This document shows positions 1-5,050 of a stretch of DNA of 5,839 bases, in pieces. The notes below the pieces were generated by a model that worked only from the letters and a program-made list of their open reading frames with translations, did no database searches and was not told where the DNA came from. Positions within the stretch are counted from its first letter, which is position 1, and each line of letters begins with the position of its first letter. The translations under genes were made by a program, and so were the position numbers. Origin of the DNA: Clostridia bacterium. Its GTDB lineage: Bacteria; Bacillota; Clostridia; Oscillospirales; CAG-382. The stretch spans positions 1 to 5,839 of the forward strand of contig JAFQII010000231.1 in the NCBI GenBank assembly GCA_017397605.1. Direction: 5' to 3'.

Positions 1-1274
1 ACCACATTGCGACGTATATGACGGGCGAAAATACGGTCGTTCCGCTGGACGAGCTGTTTGACCACCCCAAATACGGCTTGGGCGGAAGCGAAGTGCGCTT
101 TGACGGTCCGAAAGAGAACGAGATCGTCCCTAAATTTTTGAGCGAGTGCATGTTTGGCGGCTCGACCTACGCCGTGCCGTATATGCGTTCCACCGAGGCG
201 TGCTACGTCAACAAAACGTACGTCGAAAAATTGGGCTTCACCCTTCCCGACGTGCTGACGTGGGAATTTGTGTGGGAGGTATCCGAAGCGGCGATGAAAA
301 AAGACGCCGACGGCAATTTTGCGATCAACGGGCAAAAGGTGATGATTCCGTTCCTCTACAAATCGACGGACAACATGATGATCCAGATGCTTGCGCAAAA
401 GGATGCGGGCTACTCCACCGCATCGGGAGAGGTTTTGCTGTTTAACGATACGACGACGGAGCTTTTGACGGAGATCGCGGAGCATTCCGCAAACAAAGCG
501 TTTAACACCTTCAAAATGATCGGTTATCCCGCAAATTATCTCAATGCGGGACAGTGTATCTTTGCGGTCGACTCCACCGCAGGTGCGACGTGGATGGGCT
601 CGGACGCACCGCTGGTCGATATTCCCCAGGATAAGCTTGTGGAGTTTGAGACGGTCGTCAGGATGATTCCGCAGTTTGATACGCAAAACCCCGAGATGAT
701 CTCGCAGGGCCCGTCGATGTGCATCTTTAACCGTGACGACCCGCAGGAAGTGCTGGCATCCTGGCTGTTTATGCAGTTTATGCTGACGAATGAGGTTCAG
801 ATCGCGTATGCACAGACGGAAGGCTACGTTCCCGTCACGACCAAGGCGCAAAACAGCGAGGAATACACCGATTATCTCTCCCGCGAAGGGGAAGACAACG
901 AGCTGTACTATGACATCAAGCTCCAAGCGACCAAGCTGCTTCTGGAAAATACCGAAAACACCTTTGTCACGCCCGTGTTCAACGGCTCGGCTTCCTTGCG
1001 CGATGCGGCAGGACAGCTGATCGAAAACGTCAACAAGTCCGTTTACCGCAAAAAGGACTTTGACATCAAAACGTTGTATCAAGACGTCGCTTCCCTGTAC
1101 CGTCTCAACCAGATCGGCTGGGGCTCGGGTAATTTTGCGATGGGCGGACTTCCGACAGAATCGGTCGTGCTGTTGTGCCTTTTGGGCGTTTGCTGGGTCG
1201 GAATGGGCGTATATGTCATTGCTGACAAAATAAAAAGCAAAAAAAATTGCAAAAATATATCGAATACACATTGA
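1..1274 (+). CDS. Extracellular solute-binding protein (ABC sugar-uptake type), 5'-truncated, with C-terminal membrane tail
   Basis: The reading frame is open to the window edge (first whole codon at base 3), so the true start and any signal peptide lie upstream; the ATG at 18 is only the first internal Met. About 423 residues are visible. The text resembles family 1 solute-binding proteins, which capture sugars or oligosaccharides outside the membrane for an ABC permease: a TEACYVNKTYVEKLGF segment near residue 60 (counting from the ATG at 18), a Trp-rich stretch near 82-87, and a late segment with QTEGYVPVT near 266-274. The C-terminus is odd. Residues about 382-402 form one hydrophobic span, followed by a Lys-rich tail, and LPTES (378-382) sits at the start of the span. 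Classical binding proteins end in a soluble helix. No permease gene is visible, so substrate and partner are unknown. Fold assignment is by recognition, not search. The stop codon overlaps the promoter of the next gene. Confidence 0.8.
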   Translation, partial: HIATYMTGENTVVPLDELFDHPKYGLGGSEVRFDGPKENEIVPKFLSECMFGGSTYAVPYMRSTEACYVNKTYVEKLGFTLPDVLTWEFVWEVSEAAMKKDADGNFAINGQKVMIPFLYKSTDNMMIQMLAQKDAGYSTASGEVLLFNDTTTELLTEIAEHSANKAFNTFKMIGYPANYLNAGQCIFAVDSTAGATWMGSDAPLVDIPQDKLVEFETVVRMIPQFDTQNPEMISQGPSMCIFNRDDPQEVLASWLFMQFMLTNEVQIAYAQTEGYVPVTTKAQNSEEYTDYLSREGEDNELYYDIKLQATKLLLENTENTFVTPVFNGSASLRDAAGQLIENVNKSVYRKKDFDIKTLYQDVASLYRLNQIGWGSGNFAMGGLPTESVVLLCLLGVCWVGMGVYVIADKIKSKKNCKNISNTH

Positions 1275-1292
1275 TTTTTGTGTGATTATTCG
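1261..1292. promoter_or_regulatory. Imperfect inverted repeat across the promoter of the OB-fold lipoprotein gene (possible operator)
   Basis: The left arm CGAATACACA (1261-1270) is matched by TGTG-at-TATTCG (1281-1292). All ten bases pair if a 2-nt bulge is allowed, and the arms are 10 nt apart. The -35 hexamer lies in the loop, and the right arm ends immediately before the -10 region. A dimeric repressor bound here would block polymerase. As RNA made from the upstream gene it would fold only weakly and has no U-run after it, so it is a poor terminator. Operator function is inference. Confidence 0.35.
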
Positions 1293-1299
1293 TTATAAT
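1271..1299 (+). promoter_or_regulatory. Sigma-A promoter for the OB-fold lipoprotein gene
   Basis: TTGATT (1271-1276) and TATAAT (1294-1299) are separated by exactly 17 bp. The -10 is perfect consensus and the -35 matches in four of six positions. Transcription should begin near 1306, leaving a leader of about 36 nt before the ATG at 1342. The -35 overlaps the stop codon of the upstream gene, so the two genes are packed tightly but can be transcribed separately. Confidence 0.8.
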
Positions 1300-1323
1300 A
1301 AAACCAAGCAAAAACAAATAACA

Positions 1324-1330
1324 AAAGGAG
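1324..1330 (+). promoter_or_regulatory. Ribosome binding site fixing the lipoprotein start at 1342
   Basis: AAAGGAG lies 11 nt before the ATG at 1342. The frame is also open from an ATT at 1282, with no internal ATG before 1342, but that stretch contains the -10 promoter element and would precede the transcript start. This site and the lipoprotein signal that follows settle the start at 1342. Confidence 0.8.
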
Positions 1331-1341
1331 ACAATACCATT

Positions 1342-2022
1342 ATGAAAAAAATCGTATCGTTGTTGATGGTCGCTATTCTCGTTGTTGCGCTTGCATCTTG
1401 CGGCACCAAGGACAAGGGTATCACGCACGAGGAGTACATGGCAGCAGAGCTGCAGAGCGAGGTTGTTGTGACGACCTATGTACAGGCTCATCAGTCCTGG
1501 TGGGACAACAAGATCACCGTTTACTGCCAGAGCAAGGACGGCGCATATTTTGCATATGAGATGGCTTGTACCGAAGAAGACGCTGCAAAGCTTGTCCCCG
1601 GCACCAAGATCTGCATCACCGGTGTCAAGGGTGAGTGGGAAGGCGAAGTCGAGATCATGGAAGGCACTTTTGAGTTTGTCGAGGGCGGCGATACCTATAT
1701 CGCAGAGGCTTTTGATGCTACCGCTTTGCTTGGCAAAGAGGATCTGATCAAGCATCAGAACGAGCTTGTCGCATTCAAGGGTATGACCGTTTCCAAGATC
1801 GAGTATAAAAACGGCGAGCCCGGCGACGATATCTATCTCACGCTGACCAAGGACAATGTTTCTGTTGATTTCTGCGTTGAGATCTACCTCACCGGCGAAG
1901 ACAGCGACGTTTACAAGACCGTTGGCACGCTCAAAGAGGGCGATGTTGTTGACGTAGAGGGCTTCCTGTACTGGTATCAGAGCGCGAACCCCCACGTAAC
2001 TTCCATCAAGGTTGTCAAATAA
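1342..2022 (+). CDS. Small lipoprotein with two OB-fold-like halves, function unknown
   Basis: The product is 226 residues. Residues 1-20 are a lipoprotein signal: Lys-Lys at the N-terminus, a hydrophobic core and a lipobox LASC with Cys20 as the lipidation site, so it should sit on the outer face of the membrane. The mature part appears duplicated. Residues about 38-115 and 139-225 each begin SEVVV/NELVA-like, continue through beta-rich stretches, and carry a central turn (PGTKICITGVKG at 86-97, KEGDVVDVEG at 198-207). That pattern is typical of OB-fold barrels. The halves are diverged and the call is by eye. Four Cys remain in the mature protein (62, 76, 91, 178). Codon use differs from the neighbours: after the start, Lys is AAG 13 times against AAA 4 times, and Ala is mostly GCT or GCA, whereas the preceding gene favours AAA and GCG. 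With its strong promoter and own terminator, this suggests high expression. I do not recognise a specific function. Confidence 0.85.
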   Translation: MKKIVSLLMVAILVVALASCGTKDKGITHEEYMAAELQSEVVVTTYVQAHQSWWDNKITVYCQSKDGAYFAYEMACTEEDAAKLVPGTKICITGVKGEWEGEVEIMEGTFEFVEGGDTYIAEAFDATALLGKEDLIKHQNELVAFKGMTVSKIEYKNGEPGDDIYLTLTKDNVSVDFCVEIYLTGEDSDVYKTVGTLKEGDVVDVEGFLYWYQSANPHVTSIKVVK

Positions 2023-2038
2023 TTCTTTTGCATTCCAG

Positions 2039-2070
2039 ACAGGCATGGGCTCGTCCCATGCCTGTTTTTT
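2039..2070 (+). terminator. Intrinsic terminator after the OB-fold lipoprotein gene
   Basis: ACAGGCATGGG (2039-2049) pairs perfectly with CCCATGCCTGT (2055-2065), giving an 11-bp stem with a 5-nt loop. A run of Ts (2065-2070) follows. It begins 16 nt after the stop codon and should end transcripts from the lipoprotein promoter and any readthrough from the upstream binding-protein gene. Confidence 0.93.
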
Positions 2071-2114
2071 ATAAAAAATTCACGCTTTGCACACAGTGCG
2101 GAAAAAACTGCCTC

Positions 2115-2143
2115 TTGCGAAAACCGTCGCTTTTTGGTATACT
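2115..2143 (+). promoter_or_regulatory. Sigma-A promoter for the polysaccharide deacetylase gene
   Basis: TTGCGA (2115-2120) and TATACT (2138-2143) are separated by 17 bp. The -35 matches consensus in four of six positions and the -10 in five of six. Transcription should begin near 2150, giving a leader of under 30 nt that contains the AAAGGAGGG ribosome binding site at 2158-2166. Confidence 0.75.
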
Positions 2144-2177
2144 AATCACAGTACACCAAAGGAGGGTTTGAAAAAAG

Positions 2178-3353
2178 ATGAAGAAAAGAACGTTTTTGAC
2201 CGGAGGCTTGCTGTGCCTGCTCGTGCTGTCCTTTTTGGCAGGCTGCGGCAAACCGCAGACGGAGCAAAGCGAAACGCCAAGCGAAACGCAAAGCGTTGAA
2301 CAGAGTGCGATGGAAGTATCTGCTTCTGCATCTTCCGAGCCGTCCGAAGAAACGTCTGAGGTGATTATGCTTCCGCCCGACGAGAGCAGCGAAGAAAGTA
2401 TTGCGGACGAAAGTACAGATATTAGTATAGAACAAAGCGCAGAACAAAGCACAGCGGAGAGCTCTGCGGAGACTACGACCGAAGAATCCGTCCCCGAAAC
2501 ACCCTCCGAAGAACCCGACGCCTACCGCACCGCAACCGTGACATACGATGCGCCGTCGATCGAAGAAACGTACACGCGTCTGCCTGCTTTGAAGCAGTTG
2601 ACTTATTCCGTCTATGACGCGGACAACGAGCGCGGGCTGGACACGCAAAAGCGGGATTTCGGTTTTGGCGTGGCGACGGGCGGAAAAGCGCACGCGACTT
2701 CCGTGGATAACCAAAAACGCTTTGACGGCTACGGCACAAACGCGCTGGCATGGGACAACAAGACCGAGGATAAGGTGATTTATCTGACCTTTGACTGCGG
2801 TTACAAATACGAGGATCTGATCGAGCGGATTTTGGCAACGCTCAAAGAAAAAGACGTTCCCGCCGCGTTCTTCTGCACTCTGCAATATATCAAAACCGCA
2901 CCCGATGACATCGTGGCGATGATCGGAGACGGTCACATCGTAGGCAATCATAGCGTGACGCATCCGAGCAACAGCGCCGCGCTCTCACGCGAGGAATTGG
3001 CAAAAGAGCTTTTGGGCGTGGAGAACTATCTGCGCGAGCAGTTTGGGTATACCTCAAAGTATTTCCGTTTCCCCGGCGGGGTACACTCCCAAAACGCAAT
3101 TGATCTGGTGGACAGCGTCGGCTACCGCTCGGTGTTCTGGTCGCTGGCGCATACCGACTGGGACCCCGAAAACCAACCCGGTATAGAAAAGTCCTTTGAG
3201 ACGGTTACAAGCCGTTTGCACTCGGGCGCCGTTATTTTGCTGCACTCTACCTCTCCGGATAACGCCGCGATCCTGGCGGATTTTATCGACTATGCCCGTG
3301 CGCAGGGCTATACTTTTCGGTCGCTTGACGAGTATGAATACTGGCAGGAATAA
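2178..3353 (+). CDS. Lipoprotein polysaccharide deacetylase, PdaA-like (NodB domain)
   Basis: The product is 391 residues. It starts with a lipoprotein signal (lipobox LAGC, Cys23), then an acidic Ser/Glu/Thr linker (about 27-113), then a carbohydrate esterase family 4 domain (about 198-390). Visible motifs: TFDCGY (204-209) with the presumed catalytic base Asp206; the metal-binding pair His258 and His262 in NHSVTHP; RFPGG (297-301); the WSLAHTDW segment (321-328); and LLHS with His356. CE4 enzymes remove N-acetyl groups from GlcNAc or MurNAc. The TFDxGY motif without a second Asp, the DWD segment and the late LLH point to the PdaA branch, which in Bacillus subtilis acts on MurNAc to make muramic delta-lactam in spore cortex. 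Whether this protein has that role, or modifies vegetative wall, is not shown. The start is set by AAAGGAGGG (2158-2166). It has its own promoter; no terminator separates it from the next gene. Confidence 0.9.
   Translation: MKKRTFLTGGLLCLLVLSFLAGCGKPQTEQSETPSETQSVEQSAMEVSASASSEPSEETSEVIMLPPDESSEESIADESTDISIEQSAEQSTAESSAETTTEESVPETPSEEPDAYRTATVTYDAPSIEETYTRLPALKQLTYSVYDADNERGLDTQKRDFGFGVATGGKAHATSVDNQKRFDGYGTNALAWDNKTEDKVIYLTFDCGYKYEDLIERILATLKEKDVPAAFFCTLQYIKTAPDDIVAMIGDGHIVGNHSVTHPSNSAALSREELAKELLGVENYLREQFGYTSKYFRFPGGVHSQNAIDLVDSVGYRSVFWSLAHTDWDPENQPGIEKSFETVTSRLHSGAVILLHSTSPDNAAILADFIDYARAQGYTFRSLDEYEYWQE
2256..2516 (+). repeat. Low-complexity acidic Ser/Glu/Thr linker inside the deacetylase gene
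   Basis: This stretch encodes residues 27-113 of the deacetylase. By hand count, 53 of 87 residues are Ser (21), Glu (22) or Thr (10), with three Asp and no Lys or Arg. At DNA level it contains short irregular repeats built on AGCGAAACG and GAACAAAGC. It is probably a disordered spacer between the lipid anchor and the catalytic domain. Confidence 0.8.
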
Positions 3354-3358
3354 ATCGG

Positions 3359-3387
3359 TTGACAAACGGACGAAAAACGCATATAAT
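3359..3387 (+). promoter_or_regulatory. Full-consensus sigma-A promoter for the cation efflux gene
   Basis: TTGACA (3359-3364) and TATAAT (3382-3387) both match consensus in all six positions and are separated by 17 bp. The -35 begins 5 nt after the deacetylase stop codon. Transcription should begin near 3394, leaving a leader of about 27 nt. That is too short for a riboswitch, so any metal control would have to act on the promoter. Confidence 0.9.
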
Positions 3388-3420
3388 ATAGAGAAGGCTT
3401 TTTGAAATGGAGAAGATACC

Positions 3421-4353
3421 GTGACCGAGTTTCTTTTGCGACTGTTTGTCAAACATCACCGCGATACCGAAAATCCCGCCGTGCGCACCGCGATCGGCAA
3501 GTTTGCGGGCTTTGTCGGCATTGTCTGCAACACGTTGTTGTTTGCGTGCAAGCTGGCGGTCGGTTTGCTTTGCGGCTCGGTTTCGATTCTGGCGGACGCG
3601 GTCAACAATCTGACGGACGTTTCGTCCTCGGTCGTGACGCTGTTTGGGTTCCGCCTTTCGGGGCGTCCCGCGGACAAAGACCACCCCTACGGGCACGCGC
3701 GGTATGAATATCTTTCGGCGCTCGCCGTTTCGGTCATTGTGTTGCTGTTGGGCGGTGAACTGGTCGTGTCGTCGGTCGGCAAAATCGTCTCTCCCGCTGC
3801 CGTCAGGTATTCCGCCGTTACTTATGCGGTTCTTGCCGTTTCAATCCTTGTCAAGCTGTGGATGTGCCTGTCGGTGCGCAAGCTGGGCAGAACGATTCGT
3901 TCCGCGGCGCTGTTTGCGACCTCGGTCGACAGCCGCAACGATGTGATTGCGACTTCGGTCGTCCTGCTTTGCGGTATGCTGGAAAGCGTGTTCGGCTGGA
4001 ACATTGACGGATGGGCGGGCTTGGCTGTCGCGCTGTTTATCATCTATTCGGGCGTGATGCTTGCAAAAGACACCGTCTCGATGCTGTTGGGCAAGCGCGC
4101 CGACGAAGAACTGGTGCAAAAGATCAAAGAGCTGATCAGCTCGGATTGCATGTTTTTGGGCATGCACGACTTGATGGTGCATGATTACGGACCGGGGCAG
4201 TGCTTTGCGTCCGTACACGTTGAGGTCGATCCCGACGAGAGTCTTTTGGAGTGTCACGAGCACATCGACGCGGCAGAACGCAAGGCGCTCGCCGAACTTC
4301 GCGTCCACCTCGTCATTCACTGCGACCCCACGGAGCGCGGTGAGCAGGTATAA
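3421..4353 (+). CDS. Cation diffusion facilitator family transporter, probable Mn2+ exporter
   Basis: The product is 310 residues, a usual length for this family of proton-coupled divalent metal exporters in the cytoplasmic membrane. Six membrane spans are visible at about 27-50, 52-78, 97-115, 131-150, 161-185 and 197-216, followed by a cytoplasmic metal-binding-type domain (about 226-302) ending in HLVIHCDP. The conserved HPYGHARYEY segment follows span 2 (88-97). The transport site should be Asn62 and Asp66 in span 2 plus Asp170 and Asp174 in span 5. Zinc exporters such as YiiP have Asp-Asp/His-Asp there. From memory, the Asn-Asp/Asp-Asp set is that of the streptococcal Mn exporter MntE, so Mn2+ is the best guess; Fe2+ or a broader range remains possible. 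It starts with GTG, chosen because GGAG (3409-3412) lies 8 nt upstream; an ATG at 3407 is out of frame. It is transcribed from its own consensus promoter. Confidence 0.93.
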   Translation: MTEFLLRLFVKHHRDTENPAVRTAIGKFAGFVGIVCNTLLFACKLAVGLLCGSVSILADAVNNLTDVSSSVVTLFGFRLSGRPADKDHPYGHARYEYLSALAVSVIVLLLGGELVVSSVGKIVSPAAVRYSAVTYAVLAVSILVKLWMCLSVRKLGRTIRSAALFATSVDSRNDVIATSVVLLCGMLESVFGWNIDGWAGLAVALFIIYSGVMLAKDTVSMLLGKRADEELVQKIKELISSDCMFLGMHDLMVHDYGPGQCFASVHVEVDPDESLLECHEHIDAAERKALAELRVHLVIHCDPTERGEQV

Positions 4354-4370
4354 AATGGTATTTTACGGTC

Positions 4371-4402
4371 AAGGGGCTTTCTTTTAAAAAAGAAAGCCCC
4401 TT
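4371..4402 (+). terminator. Long hairpin after the cation efflux gene, likely terminator with a weak U-run
   Basis: AAGGGGCTTTCTT (4371-4383) pairs perfectly with AAGAAAGCCCCTT (4390-4402) around a 6-nt TTAAAA loop, and the arms can extend further inward. It begins 17 nt after the stop codon. Unlike a textbook terminator it is followed by AACAATCC rather than a T-run; the next T-run (4433-4438) is 30 nt away. Position and stem strength favour termination, but a processing site or dispersed palindromic element is possible. Confidence 0.6.
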
Positions 4403-4484
4403 AACAATCCCCAAGAAAATCTGTTGTTAGAGTTTTTTGCTTTTTGGTGTAAGATTTTTATTTTTCAAACGAATTGATAAATGA

Positions 4485-4494
4485 AAAGGAGGTG
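4485..4494 (+). promoter_or_regulatory. Strong ribosome binding site for the ECF sigma factor GTG start
   Basis: AAAGGAGGTG is a near-complete match to the anti-Shine-Dalgarno sequence and lies 5 nt before the GTG at 4500. It fixes that GTG as the start. The AT-rich gap before it (4403-4484) shows no near-consensus sigma-A promoter; TAAGAT at 4450-4455 is the best -10-like word but has no good -35 at the right distance. Confidence 0.85.
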
Positions 4495-4499
4495 TCACC

Positions 4500-5048
4500 G
4501 TGCGCGACGACAAACTGTTGCAGTTGATCGAAAAAGATCCCGAAGCGGGGATGAAGCATCTGACGGACCGGTACGCAGGGCTTGTGTTTTCGGTCGTGCG
4601 GGGAAAAATGCAAGGCTTTTGCGATGCGGATGTAGAGACCTGCGTGTCGGATGTGTTCAGCGACTTTTATCTCGGACGCGGCAGGATCGATCCCGAACGC
4701 GGAAGCATCAAGGCGTGGCTTTGCGTGATCGCCAAGCGAAAAGCCATTGACTGTCTGCGGGCGCGCGCCAAAGAATGCGGCAACGTTCCTTTGGACGATG
4801 AGCAGACCGCCGTGCAGGTCGCGGACACCTTTTCGGTAGAAGGGGATTTTGAGGATCGGGAACAACGCAAGGCGCTTTTGCAGGCGATACGCGATTTGGG
4901 CGAACCCGATCACGAAATTCTGATACGCAAGTTTTACCTGTTACAGCCGTCAAGGGTGATTGCCGAAAAAATGGGGATGAGCGTTTCCGCCGTGGATACG
5001 CGCACACACCGCGCGATCGCCAAGTTACGGGATATGCTGGGAGGCTAA
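4500..5048 (+). CDS. ECF-type RNA polymerase sigma factor (sigma-70 family)
   Basis: The product is 182 residues, the usual size for an extracytoplasmic-function sigma factor, which has only regions 2 and 4. Region 2 spans about 24-88: the RYAGLVFSVVRG segment, an acidic VSDVFSDFYL core-binding segment (49-58), and GSIKAWLCVIAKRKAIDCLR (68-87), which matches the promoter-melting and -10-recognition part. An acidic linker (about 95-120) leads to region 4 (about 124-180) with a helix-turn-helix near 149-172 (LQPSRVIAEKMGMSVSAVDT) that would read the -35 element. It should direct polymerase to a small envelope or stress regulon. It starts with GTG behind a strong ribosome binding site. The stop is 2 nt before the next ATG, so the two genes are surely co-transcribed. 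I cannot assign an ECF subgroup by eye, and no self-regulated promoter is evident upstream. Confidence 0.9.
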   Translation: MRDDKLLQLIEKDPEAGMKHLTDRYAGLVFSVVRGKMQGFCDADVETCVSDVFSDFYLGRGRIDPERGSIKAWLCVIAKRKAIDCLRARAKECGNVPLDDEQTAVQVADTFSVEGDFEDREQRKALLQAIRDLGEPDHEILIRKFYLLQPSRVIAEKMGMSVSAVDTRTHRAIAKLRDMLGG

Positions 5049-5050
5049 AT

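Noticed and set aside
1235..1250. Terminator-like GCAA/TTGC pairing at the end of the binding-protein gene
   Set aside because: A 4-bp stem inside the coding end with no following T-run is too weak to call.
1216..2046. 276-codon open frame on the - strand covering the whole OB-fold lipoprotein gene
   Set aside because: It is antisense to a gene with promoter, ribosome binding site, lipobox and terminator. Its start lies in that terminator, and the protein resembles nothing known to me. It looks like a by-product of codon bias.
2142..2963. 273-codon open frame on the - strand opposite the deacetylase
   Set aside because: It mirrors the low-complexity linker and the CE4 domain; the translation is rich in Arg, Cys and Phe with no domain, and no - strand promoter or ribosome binding site is evident.
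3388..3420. Manganese riboswitch (yybP-ykoY type) ahead of the cation efflux gene
   Set aside because: The predicted leader is only about 27 nt, too short for any known aptamer.
3841..4320. 159-codon open frame on the - strand opposite the cation efflux gene
   Set aside because: It is a shadow of the strongly supported transporter frame.
4402..4438. Second terminator: TAACAA (4402-4407) pairing with TTGTTA (4424-4429) before T6
   Set aside because: A 6-bp, AT-rich stem with a 16-nt loop is too weak, and the T-run does not directly follow it.
4403..4484. ECF-type self-regulated promoter, using AAAC-like text at 4467-4470
   Set aside because: No partner -10 (such as a CGT-type word) lies at a usable distance before the ribosome binding site.
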